From positions 1 to 64,000 of the forward strand of contig OENT01000824.1 of NCBI GenBank assembly GCA_900239685.1: a stretch of DNA of 64,000 bases, in the 5' to 3' direction. The notes beneath the pieces are model-generated. The model saw only the letters and a program-made list of their open reading frames with translations. It did no database searches and was not told where the DNA came from. The position numbers and the translations under genes were made by a program. Origin of the DNA: Rotaria macrura (lineage: Eukaryota; Rotifera; Eurotatoria; Philodinida; Philodinidae). Below are positions 26,427 through 38,900 of this stretch, piece after piece; position 1 is the stretch's first letter; each line of letters begins with the position of its first letter.

Positions 26427-29052
26427 ACTGATTTGCTCTTCTATTCAGCGGACACTTTATGCCTATCCTTCTTTTTGTGACTTTCAATTTTGTTGGTGAA
26501 GGGGTTCCAAATCATATATAATATCATTCCAAATCGGTTACGAAAAAATATTACTTTTTTCTTAATTCAAAAAAAAAATAAAAATTTATGGCATAAGAAT
26601 GGGATGAAATAATCAGCAATAACTTGCATACATCTATGAAATGAAATTCTTTGAGTAAAACAAAACCACATGAATAAATTACTTGTCGATGACACAGTGA
26701 GAGAAAATTTCTGAAAAAACGTTCAGAAAAAAGCAAGTGTCTTTTGGCTATGTGTTTTTCAAATAGGTTTAAAATCGTATGAAAACAAATCTTCAAGAAA
26801 AAGTCAGACACCCATCAATATTCATCGAGTAACATCATTTTGTATATATGCCTGTTACATCTATATGAATAATACTTGATTAAATGTCTTTTTTAGAATA
26901 TAGAAGAAAATCGCGATCTCAACACATAAGTGAGAGTAACACATGTCGAACAAACATAAATATGTAATCATATATTTTATATGAAGACATGCATGCAATC
27001 ATCACACTAATGGAGATGAGTAGCGAATCAATGTGACACTTCAAATACAGATTTCTAAGTTGTGTTTAAGGCACATTATCCTTTATAATTGTTCACTTTC
27101 TTTCTGTCTTCTATGTAGAAGTGACATATTTGATGGAACGCAGCAGAAAATCATCCCGATTATGCGATATCTATCTTCTCTAAATTATAATACGCAAAGA
27201 ACTGATATTGTTTCCTGCAGTACTTGCTTGTTTGTCATCGTAGCACAACTGTCTTGATTTCAAAGTACTATAAGTTTGTCAGCATGATGATTTTTCGAAA
27301 ACTTATTATTGTGTATAATATTGAACTAAACCGGAACTCTACTGTTTTGCTTAATGTGTTAAAACATATTTACTATTGCACATGAAAACCCTGCATTAAA
27401 TTAATGTTGATGTTCAATGCATTGAATTACAAAACACGTTTCTTAGTTCGGATATAAAACTCTTTTTACTTTATTGATAGTCATTTCATATTCGAATGTA
27501 ATTCTTTAGTGAATACTAAATAGTATCATTTTCATCAGGAAATTCGTTTTCTTGTACTGCTGTTTTCATTATGTTCATAATATAACAATGTATGGCTACT
27601 ATTAGTTATATATGAAGATGATTGTTATTCAATTAATTTATTTGTATTTGAGAGCAACGGCATGTCTCGCAGCTTGACATTCACATCTTAAAAATGAATA
27701 TGATTTTTAAATTTGCTTTATCATAATTATGTAAAATTTAATTTAAACATAGACTTCAGCAGAGAGTTCCTGAACATATCGGAAAAAAGTAGAAACGTGG
27801 AAGCAGTATTACCGGACAAAACGGCATCGTACCGACAACACTAATAATACGGTCGTTTCCCGAAACCGAAAACAACCGGAATTTTGACAGGAAACTTCGT
27901 AAAATTTCACCTGAACAGATACATATTTCGTCTGAAATCAAGTGGAACATGAACGAAGACTGTCCCAACGATTCAAAAACTCATTATTTCGCCAGAGAAA
28001 TCTCCATGTTTAAAGGTCAACTTCGAGTTCTTTTCAGTAGAAACAGATTGGAAGGCATTGGTAAATCAACAGAAAATTTTCAGCAGTCATACGAATGCAC
28101 CGATGTTCAAGGAAATACTTCTGTCGCAAATGTAGCGAACGTTAGCTCATATAAAAAGTCTACGGATGAGTGTGTTTTGAAGGTAGTTAATCGTGACTAT
28201 TAGAATCAAAATAATCAGTTTATTAGGAGTTAATTGGTGATTTTCTCATTGATCAATTAATCAAAATGAGTGATCATGGTGTCCATCGTGTAGATCTTGT
28301 TAAGGTCTATACCTGGAAAGTTGTGTTTCCACATTGAAGAGTTAAGTATCGTGACTCCTTTCAGAAAATGGTCAAATCCTGACACATGATATCCTATGTA
28401 AAATATATGATATCATTATAATAAATAATCCATTACAAACGCATTAGCTTCCCTTAAACGATCATTTTTCATAGTAAATCTGATCACTTCACTTAAGTTC
28501 AACAGAATACTTATGTCGGCGATGATGCTTTTTAAGTAAGAAGAAATTTTTTCAGGGAAGGCAATTCAAACAAGGTTACTGTACATTCATTTGGATGCTC
28601 CATATCAGCCATTGACAGTTAGACGTATATGATAATGATTGGAAATATTTTTGTTATCGATAAATTCAAAAGTAAATACTAAAATATGCGTACATTGATG
28701 AATGTTTTGATTCATACAGTAGCTCGTTAAAAATTTTTCTTATTGTTGTTTTGTCTGGATCTATCCTTGTTTGTGTTTGTTAAATAAACAAGAAACAATG
28801 AAGGGGATTATTTTTATGAGCATAATATATACGGTGTTAAGTAGTTTCTCAATGTCGTTTAGCATAGAGAGAAAATATTCTGTTAGAATTAATGGAAGAA
28901 CTGAATTTTCAATTAAAAATTTCACATTGAGAAAATATTATTAAAATATGTATTCAGAAAGAGAAAGTTCGCAGTGATACTTTTTCTTTAAAGACTCTAG
29001 ACATGGAGACCTTCACTTACGCGATTATAAGAAAAAACGACAAAACAGTAAA

Positions 29053-29325
29053 TCCCAGTGAAAACACACGGTACGTAAACAGTCATTTACCATCAAATAC
29101 AGAACGTATACGGTACAAATACGTTCGTAATCCTGTCCATGATTTACGACCGTATTTTAACGGAAGCACGGCCGCATACGTTCGATATACGATACGAATA
29201 CGGAAAAATGGCGGTGTGAATAAGATCGTAAATCATGGACCGGATTTATGGTGGAATATGGAATTAATACGGTGAATTACAGCGGTCCGTAAACTTCCTC
29301 CTGGGTTTTCCCTAGTGAAAATCGT
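29053..29325. repeat. Degenerate inverted-repeat element
   Basis: The left side has TCCATGATTTACGACCGTATT near 29135-29157, and the right side has the inverse (AAATCATGGACCGG near 29230-29243). Both pair around GTCCATGATTTACGA. The ends read CCCAGTGAAAAC on the left and, inverted, CACTAGGGAAAAC on the right. The interior is rich in ACG/CGT compared with surrounding DNA. Probably an old MITE. Confidence 0.45.
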
Positions 29326-29654
29326 TTTGTTATCCTTCGCAGTTTTGTGAAGTATCTATGCAGGATCCTTTCAAGAATCTTCCTTTCTTGCTAAGGAAAC
29401 GATGGGATCCTGTCCGAAACGTGTAAGAGGGAAGTGTTCAATACTGATAGGATTGAAACAAGATTACGCCAAGATTTTAATGTTTTTTCCGACGACTGAA
29501 AAAAAAATGATCAGGATCCATACCAGTGCTGCCTATGACGATTTCAAAACTTTTCTGGTTATCTATTCGCGATCCTCAATAGATTTCGAAATTTACTGAA
29601 AGCAAGTTACTAGGATCTTACTAGGATGTGGCGGAGATGTCAGCAGAATCGTAG

Positions 29655-29722
29655 CAGGGTGTGGGTGTATGAATTTATTTTAACTGATTTCGCACGCTCT
29701 CAGCCACCCACAACCACACACC
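29655..29722. repeat. Telomere-like G-rich/C-rich pair 1
   Basis: CAGGGTGTGGGTGT (29655 onward) is followed about 35 bp later by CCACCCACAACCACACACC (29704-29722). The arms are complementary in character but not exact. G-rich strand motifs are GGGTGTG and GTGTGGG. Confidence 0.6.
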
Positions 29723-30235
29723 TTCTCCTACTCTCAGTTGCACAGACGTTATATTCGTGAGAAGATGTTATGAATGAAATCACCCAAGACATGATTGACT
29801 CGATAGTCGATACCAATGTCTATGTAAACCTCGCCTACACGCACATTATTTGTAAATTACTGAATATAAAATTTAAACTTAGTCGGCATTTGTGAAAATT
29901 TTCAAGGTAAAAGCAACCAACATGAACTAATACAACATTTATAAAGTTAATTTTCTTCTAACACACTTGATATTTATAAGAGATGCATATGTTTTCGCTC
30001 GTTCCTTATTTTTCGCAATCAGCTCCCTGATGTAACAGTAAAGTTGGTATACGATTTCATTCCCTTCGAGACCTAGAGTAGTCAGTGACTTTTAACAAGG
30101 AGAGAAGAGAATAATGGACAGAGTAGGATAGAAAGATTCTTACCATGTTAGTTCTTAATGTATTAACCAGACGCCGTGCTCTGACAGCTTCTATATCATT
30201 CTGAAAGTGATCTAGTGTGGTGAGTGTCTGAATGA

Positions 30236-30348
30236 AAGAGGGTGTGGGTGGAGAGCGCGTGTCGGCGTAAGTGTGTGTTGATATGAGTGCGGTTGGGTGT
30301 TGGTATTTTGGCCTTGCACTGTACGTATGGGCACCCACACCCTCTCTT
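30236..30348. repeat. Telomere-like G-rich/C-rich pair 2
   Basis: AAGAGGGTGTGGGTG at 30236-30250 pairs with CACCCACACCCTCTCTT at 30332-30348, identical apart from a 2-base insertion. The DNA between is GT-rich (GTGTGTGTTG, GGTTGGGTGTTGG). Confidence 0.7.
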
Positions 30349-32602
30349 AAGACTTCTCCACCGTAATATTGTTGTTACCTTTTGATCATTCAACGTTGCT
30401 GAAATTTTTAGAGAAAATGAATGTCGAGCTAATTATTTGATAATAAAAATTTTAGCTTAAAAAATTCACCCCATCAAGATATACTTCGAAATTAAAGATC
30501 GAAAATATGGATTTCGGTGTTTCCCAATTCTCTCTGCCATTTCATATGCCAGAAAGTTCGAACTGGTTTTAAAATGTAGCTCCAATCCGACGCTACTGCA
30601 TAACAGTAACCAATTTTCTTTATGTTTTCCACTTATCTTTCTGCAACCCTATCGTATAAGTTTGACAAGAATAAACTGTGCATTACAAAAAAAAATGAGC
30701 TTTGTGAGACGTTAAACGTAAAACGAATATTCCGACTGTGTAAAATTGTAGAGCTGGTCTTATCTTTAATTTTGAAACAAGACCAAACCCTCTAACGTTT
30801 AAAATAATAGTGGAAAAATTCGCAAAATACTGAAGTGTTAAAATAAAAAAAGCTAATATAAGAAAAACACAGAAGAAGTTTTGAAAGTTTGATTCAAGTC
30901 TCTGATTTTTTCTGTAAAAAGATCGTGCAAAAAAAGTATTTTCAAGTAATTTCCCATTAGACCATTGATTAGAAGGAATTGAATGAACTCGCATCAAGGC
31001 CTACTACGAAAACGTTCGCTTGCTCAAGATGATTGTGTTGTGTCTATCGTTATATCAATTAGAACTGAGTATTTAGTATGAAGGTGCATTATTTTTCAGG
31101 AAAAAGAATGTAACATCATCAAAACTTATCATAAAATGAGTCGACACTTTGCTCTTATCTAACACGCTGTAAATCGTAAATTTTGCTTTTTTTCAGGATG
31201 AGTGAATGAGACGATGATTAACGCTACAAACACATGATTTCATTTGATCTTAAATATTCTATATCGTATTCGAGTCTCGTTCGTAAGTTGCAGCGTATGT
31301 AATTGAATAGATGTTGTCGATGACGAATAGAAGTTTATATTCTCATTCAGAATCAGATTAATATTCAATCACTTGCATTCACTGTGACATTTGCAAATTC
31401 GGAATGACATAGTACATAGAATCACATCTCAACTTGAACCATTAATAATATAATAATTTCTAGTGTTTGTTACTCAGGAAATACCAAACCAACAAGAGAG
31501 CATCGAATCCATGTATATGATAATCTTTTACAATGTGTTCTATCGACTTGTATTTGCTACAATTGACATCCGTTTATTTGATCTTTAATTTTTTGTCAAA
31601 GATTTCATAAGTACTCGATGGAATTTACTCAAACAAAGCTTTCCTATTTTTCTTAAGCAATATCAATTTGATATTTCGAAAGGTTGTGAAGTAGTGATAT
31701 TTTTCTTCTTCATGAGTCATATCAATTGTTCTTTATCAACATTCATATTTTGATGAAATTCGATCCTTTTTGTCAAGTTCCGAACGTTCTCTGAAGTTTC
31801 TGTCTTACTAAAAATACAATTTAATAGATACCATCGAATATTGATAGATTTGTCTTGAGTAGAACATTTGTGATTAGAAAGAATTTATTAAAATCTACTC
31901 TTGATGAATATTTGTTTTTTCGAAAATATAAGTCAATTAAAATTTCCAGTACATACAAGGATGTCCTTTCGTTTATGCCATTTAACGTTATGACCAACAG
32001 GATTCATTACAAATCAAAAGAACAAAAACTTCTATGTTTTTCTCATTAACAAAGAAAGAAATTTCTATCAGAGAACAAATTGTTCAGCTTAAATTTAAAA
32101 CCTCTGACAGAAACATAGAAGAATCAATTACTAGAAACTGTTAGGACAACATGAGCAACCTAGACTCCCTAGCATGATCTATTAGCATCTTCTTTGGAGT
32201 TCTTTCAAAAACAATCAGCCAAAAACTGTATGACTCGTAAGTCTTGAGTTTGAATGTCTTTTATCATTACATGCACACTCTTTTCCAATTAAATAGTTAC
32301 GAATAGCTTTGTTCAGATTCTGAAGGAAATCTTAGAGTATGTTTGGATGTGCTGTGTTATTGTAGCAATTTATGAAATATATTTTTATATCGATCAACTA
32401 AAATTGTATTTCATTAGTCATTCGAATTAATCATCATTGGACAAGTAAATCCTTGAGTGAAATCGTAGTCACTAAATCATTCAAGATTTTCTAAATGAAA
32501 TAAACAATTCGGCTTTTCTTTTATTCTTGTTTATCTTTTATGTCGATCTTATTCCATAAAAATGCTAAGTTTTTTTTTTCAAGTAATGCAAATAAAATTA
32601 AT

Positions 32603-33333
32603 TTAAACGGTTTGTCGTTTTTTCCAAGCTTCAAGTGGTCCATGATTAGGTAAATACTTAACATTGACACCATCATATTGTAATTGTCCTTGTTGAAATA
32701 AACGGTCATAGTCTTCACGTGTGAATTTCGTAAAGCCCCATTTATCGGAAACAAAGATTTTTTGTCGACCTGGAAATTTGAATTTAGCACGACGCAGTGC
32801 TTCAACGGTTTGTGCTTTATGTTGATCTTTAACACGGACGGACATGATAACTTGTCCAATATTAACACGAGCAACAGTCCCTAAAGGTTTACCAAAAGCA
32901 CCACGCATACCGGTTTGTAGACGATCAGCGCCGGCACATGATAACATTTTATTGATTCGAAGAACATGAAATGGATGAACACGCATTCGAATATGAAATG
33001 CATCTTTACCGCAGTGTTTAACTAAATATTTGTTAGCACAGATACGACCAGCTTCAAGTGCTTCACTTGATAATTGTTCATATTCATCGGATACAAGATG
33101 AACACATAGTGGAAATTCATCGACACGTGCTTTTTTTCGACCCAAATCAAATATACGGATTTTTGGATCGGGTACACCACGACAAAACCGAGATTTTGGC
33201 TATGAATAGAAAACAAAAGATAGTTGATAAAGCATACGACTGTATCTGGTTACGTTTTTTTCTTAAATTCAAATTCCCTTACATATGGCTTGTTCTTGCA
33301 ATATCGATAGCATCGTGCAGGTCGTCGACCCAT
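32603..33333 (-). CDS. RPL10: 60S ribosomal protein L10 (uL16)
   Basis: Large-subunit ribosomal protein of the tRNA corridor. Two exons on the minus strand: 33333-33283 and 33199-32603, with an 83-nt intron; 215 aa against the usual 214. It starts [20 protein letters not shown] and contains [37 protein letters not shown] and [18 protein letters not shown], all hallmark blocks. It ends with [13 protein letters not shown]. It faces away from the LENG9-like gene. The TTTATT at 32520-32525 is a minus-strand AATAAA. Confidence 0.97.
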
Positions 33334-33998
33334 TTTTATTTCTCCTTATCTGTAAAAAAAAAGTAAACACAAAATATATTAAAGTATCTTTCACAAAACA
33401 AAATATATATTCATATATAAATAAATACATGTACACTGTATAGGGAGTGTACAGTTTCATCTTGCCTAGTTAAGATTCTATGACTCTATTCTTGTTTCGA
33501 CCACCAACATGAAACAGGACATCATAACACACTAGAGCAGATTATTTCAAAAGAACCGTGTCACCAATACGAAGGTTCACACTCGAATTTCTATTGGTTC
33601 TCATAGTTTAGTGTAGTTTGTCGAGAATTTTTGCTTTTCTTCTCCTCTAAATTCATTTGCTTCACATATGATTGAGAAATAACTTTCTTCTACTACCAAT
33701 AGTACTATACTGTCTGCCTGCTACTATTGAAATAATTTATTGGTCTAACACATCTAACCAACCAAATTTGGTTGTCATTAGGCAATAAAGAGTGTTGTAC
33801 TTATTTGCGTGTTATTTCTTTTGATTTCAAAGCGACGAAGTACAAAGGTGCAAAACATATCAAATAGCTTTATGTATGTAAAAACACTATGCGTCATTGA
33901 CATCGTTTTTAACTAATGATAAATTTCTTTCTTTTCATACGACTAGGTAAGTATTTTCATTCGGCAGACACAAGGTCTCTCAACATTACCCTTTCTAC
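33334..33998. other. Divergent spacer RPL10 / LENG9-like
   Basis: About 665 bp between two start codons pointing away from each other, so it should hold both promoters, or one bidirectional promoter. A possible donor GGTAAG near 33949 could be a 5' UTR intron of the rightward gene. No TATA element can be assigned safely in such AT-rich DNA. Confidence 0.5.
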
Positions 33999-35678
33999 AT
34001 GGGTACGTTTGATATTCAAACTGACAATCATATGATTGCTACCAGTGAAGATTCAACTGCCAAAGATGAACAACACGAAGAAATCAGTACTCTACGTACT
34101 CATTTTAAAGATAATATTCGTATCCTATCATCGATTGGTCAGTTCTCTTATATCTTGAAAATTCGACCTGATCAATATGATGTTTCATTGACATTACAGT
34201 TAGATCGTAAGTTTACTTTAGATTAAAAAATATGACTCTTTAATTTCAGATTATTTTTTGATTTGTAGAATTTTATCCATCAAAAGTACCTGAAATAATC
34301 ATAACTGCACCTCGACTTACTCCAGATCAAATTATACTTATTCAAGAACTTCTGAGAACTTATTGTGAAACATTACTCAATAAACCAATGATTCTATCGA
34401 TCTATTCTCGTCTCCTACAATGGTTTGTAGAAAATAATATACAAACATTAAATGTAAATTCAACAAAGAATCAAATGCATAATCAGACGAGTCCATCTGT
34501 TTCTTCTGCTCAACGCTCACATAAAAATAGTAAAGCTACTGTGCCATTGGTACCTGTGCATGATCAAATTGATGAACATGACAATGAAAATATCAAAAGA
34601 AGTTCTATGAAGACAGCTGACGATGTTATATCTCGTATTGAATGGGATAAACAACTCGATAAACGATTTTTTCGTGTTGGTTATGTCGATCGTTTTCTTG
34701 GTTTACAAGAAAAATCATTTGATGAGTTCGATTTTAAAGTTGATCTATCAACAATAAGTGATCGACATTCAAGTATACTTGCTATACCTAAACATCGAAT
34801 CCAATATTTTAAATATAATAATGAAATTGTGTGGGACAAAGAAACACGAACAGATTTAATGTTCGGTTCAACTGGAAATCAAGAGACAATATATGATGTT
34901 ATTGGAAGACATGAAAAACTCATAGACAAAGATTGTTCATCTCCGTAGGTTTTGCTTGAACTTTAATCGAAAATTTCCTCTCTTTATATCAATTAGAATA
35001 TTGGACAACGATACTGTCGAAGATGATGGTCCTGATGTTAACATTCTTCCACCACGTTATTTAACATTAACTGATGGTGTATATAAGCCAAATTATTATC
35101 TTTCTATACCTATTACAGATCAAACACTTATCAAAACATATATTACTTATCAAGAGCATCTACTCTCGTCTTATCCATCTCTGTTTTCTTCGCATACGAC
35201 AGCATCGAATCTTCATATGACTTTATTGACGTTACGTATTGAAACGCCATCAGAAATTGAACAATGTAAAAATATTTTACAATCAATTCAAGACGAGATT
35301 CATCATTATTGTTCACATCCTGAAAATATCTGTTTAGAATTCAATGATACAAATACATTTCATGATAAGGTCTTATATGTTAAATGTAAAAAAAATCAAC
35401 GATTGGAAGATTTACGTTCATTCATTGCTCGACGAATCAGTGAAGAACAAGACAAGCAAGGCATTCATGGTATTTTCTTTGCTGGAAATTATTATGAATT
35501 TATTCCACATATTACATTACTAAAATGTAAAAGAAAGTATTCATCTATATCTTCAAATGAAACCGGCGAAATCTACTTCGGTAAACAAACATTGCATTGT
35601 TTACAATTATGTTCAATTGGTAAAAGTGAAAATGATGAACAAAAAAACAATTGTGTTTTTCAACTCGATTTAAGTTAA
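33999..35678 (+). CDS. LENG9-like RWD / MJ1316 / 2H-phosphoesterase protein
   Basis: Three exons: 33999-34206, 34269-34944, 34997-35678; 521 aa. Residues about 25-130 form an RWD domain (EEISTLRTHFKDNIRIL, YPSKVPEIIITAP). About 188-275 is an MJ1316/DUF504 RNA cyclic-group end-recognition domain (ISRIEWD, RVGYVDRFLGLQEKSFDEFDF, IPKHRIQYFKYNNEIVWDK, FGSTG). About 316-521 is an AKAP7/LigT-type 2H phosphoesterase with both catalytic HxT motifs (NLHMTLL, about 368; IPHITLL, about 466). The MJ1316 plus 2H pairing is known from vertebrate LENG9. Here an RWD domain leads and no CCCH finger is seen. The likely role is recognition or processing of cyclic-phosphate or 2'-5' RNA ends; substrate unknown. 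The interdomain segment (about 135-185) is polar and probably disordered. Confidence 0.85.
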
Positions 35679-35810
35679 TTTTGAATTGAGTCAAACCTTT
35701 CTTCCCGTTTTATTTTTTTTTCTAAATATCCACGTCGAGTTGCTACTAGTGTAGACAGTGCCTTCTTCATTTTAATATTGCATGTAAATAAATATTTTTG
35801 ACATCAATAA

Positions 35811-35829
35811 TATATATATATATATATAT
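35811..35829. repeat. (TA)n microsatellite
   Basis: Pure TA dinucleotide run in the 296-bp spacer between the LENG9-like gene and XPG. Confidence 0.9.
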
Positions 35830-35974
35830 GTATACGTTTGTGTTTCGAACTTATTTCTTTTTTCATTCGTGATATTTATTGTCATGTAATATCTTGAATG
35901 ATGGTCGATTTTCTTTCGTTTTTGTTTTTTCAAAAAAATAGAATGGAGAGATTTAATTATTTTTATAGAAAAGA

Positions 35975-38900
35975 ATGGGAGTACAAAGCTTTTGGCAATT
36001 AATTGAATCAACCGGTCGATCGGTTAACATGAATAAAGGTTTAGAAGGAAAAGTCTTAGCTATTGGTAAGAATATTTTTAGAAAAATATAGCAGAACATT
36101 ACTTCATATACATTGATAAACCTTTGTCAAACAGATATTAGTATATGGCTTCATCAAGCAGCGAAAGGCATGCGTGATAGACAAAATCCACATATACTTC
36201 TATTATTCCATCGTATTTGTAAATTATTACATTTTAAAATTAAACCAATTTTCGTATTCGATGGTGGCGTACCAGAATTAAAACGAGGAACACTTGTAAG
36301 TAATATGAATAAGGAATATGTTTAGCATGATAATTTTCTTTTTCTTTTTGGCTGAACGACGGCAACGACGAGAAGCAGCAGCTACAAAAGTCAAAGAAGC
36401 AAAAAGTAAAATACGAACAAATTATTTGAAAATGTTAGCTATCCAACAGCTGAGAGGCGAACAAAGTAAGTGTGAATCTTTTTTCTTATATAAATCAGAA
36501 GCAGAACTTTGCATGTATACTTAATATTTTCATGTTAATAGAAAATACAGTAGATCCTCGGTAGTCGTATATCCGTATGAAACAAAAATAAATGTAAACG
36601 GGTCTCGTTAGTCCACAAAGACAATCAAAGAAAACTCATTAGTACCAGAGTAAGAATGTAACTGAAAGGCTAAAAAATATAGGAATCTGTAAATCGAACA
36701 ATGATAAACAATTTAGTATTATGTTAGTATGAAAAAGAATGTAGAATGAAAAAATACTGTTTATGTTTTTGCATTAGTTGAGAATTTATCACATGTTGTG
36801 CTGCAAAATTGATGTCGACATGCATTTTTAAATCTGACAGATGCATACATTAGCAAATTACATCAACCTCATTCTTCTGAATCATTACGTATGAATATTA
36901 GTTGATTTTTGATTTCTTTCACTCTAAGATGAATTAGTGATAAAAGTCTAGTTCTTATGAATCATGTAGGATATGAATTCAATTAAAATCAAAACTGATT
37001 TTATCAGCTAGTAGAGATAGACCCCGACAGGTTGACCTTTGACGAACTTGATAGGCTATATGCTAAAACTCATGACATATTGTGCCTTTCATTAAAAGTA
37101 AACCATTGGCAAGATTGTTTGAGATATATTCAAGCTGTGCTATTTGCACATTTTACAGGGATTATCTGATCTCGGCCTGGAAAATAATGCATTCAAATGA
37201 AGAATATAAGTCGACAGATGTTGATTTGAATGCGTGAGCAGTACAATTGATGCTGCTGCTTTTCATTTAAACTTCAAGCTAATGAACTATCGAATAAGTA
37301 GAACACGTTCATGGAAGAGAAAATACTCAATTGTTCTTCTTCTTAATTCGATTACTTAAATTGATCAAACTTTGAATTATTTCACTCCTCGAGGGGATAG
37401 AAGATGAAACGAAGCCTACACGATTCCATAGCATGATTAAATTAACATTGGTTTAAAATTTACTGCACATTAATTGGTTATAGTTTAGCAAAAATATTTT
37501 ACTTTTGCATAGATATCTCATAGTGATGAATCTAGATGAGAATTTTTCATGATTATCCTTTCGTTTCTAAAATGAATGAAATTGAAATTCAAAGAGAAAT
37601 CAAGTGATAATGTTCAACTCTAATGACATTTATTTTCTTTTAATCTTTCTGTGTTCTTATTTCTACAAATAATCATTTTCAATATTTTGTTATCTTCATT
37701 TTAGTTGAATCATTGTTACCAGCATCAAATGAAGCGCGTGAAAAAGATCTATTTGAATTACCAGACACACATCTACACTCACAGTTGGCCATTGATGAAA
37801 ATGAGTAAAATACTTTTGCTGTTGAAGATTGATATTTGTTTAAATAATTTTTTATGATCTTTTTTTCAGATACGATGGTAATGATGATGATGAATTAATA
37901 GAAAGCTCAAATTTTGAACCAGTAACAAAATTAAAAAGACAACCAACAACTTGGTCGAAAAATCCGTTCGATAATAATACTAATGATCATTATGTTTTAC
38001 CTAAGGTTCGAATTAAAGTTTTTGAAAATTTCATATTATTCGAAATATTTTCATTTTACAGTTAAATGACATCGATGATAGTGTACTAAAAAATTTACCT
38101 GTTGAGATGCAACATGAAATTCTAGTTAAGTATTAGACCATCGAATTGTAATTTTATAAATATGTTTTTCTTTCATTTATAGACCGACATGAAAGAAAGT
38201 CTTAAGCGTGGTCAACAACAAATTGAAGATATGCCACAAGTACGTACTACTATAATTGAATTAAACATAATTCATCTGTTGTATTTAGAACAGTAATGAC
38301 TTCTCGGATTATCAAGTTAAAAAGTTATTAAAAAAGAATGAGGTCTCACAAAAAATAGTCGAACTTAACAAAGTTATAAAACGACAAAAATTTGGTACGA
38401 ATGTAAAGCTGGTTGTTTTCTTCAAAGACATTCTTTTCTATGTTGAAAAAATCAATTCTCATTTAGACATTCCATCGGAATTGAATGCTAAAATCTACGC
38501 AGGTAAACTAGCATCAGATTCTAGTACACAGTATATTCTTATCAAGTCGGATACTACACAAAAGGACACATCTATGAATCTATCAAGAATATCAACGACA
38601 TCAACGCCCTCACCATCTCTTAGTCGTCGATCGACGAGTGATTTTTGCGTCAATAACTTAATGAATCGAGATCCTGTTATTGGACTGACTCGACAACAAA
38701 ATACGACTATTGACATCGATTTTACATTACAAACCGATGACTACAAATCATCATCTGTGGAAGAAGAAGAAGAAGGAGAAAAATCAACTAAAATTGACCG
38801 GTCATTTCCAGCTGAAAAACAATCTCCAATAAAGGAGTTACATGTTGAACAAACTTCTACCAGAGCACATAATGAAGAACGTTTAGCATTAGAATTAGCT

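Larger units (their letters stand above)
26427..32602. other. Gene-poor intergenic stretch with degenerate repeats
   Basis: Over 6 kb without a gene I can support. It contains a degraded inverted repeat (29053-29325) and two G-rich/C-rich pairs (29655-29722, 30236-30348). A small segment around 27850-27885 (GAAACCGAAAACAACCGGA) resembles a motif near 59880. An 84-codon open frame at 27949-28203 and a 65-codon frame at 29402-29599 match no family I know. The RPL10 3' signal (TTTATT on this strand) is at 32520-32525. Confidence 0.55.
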
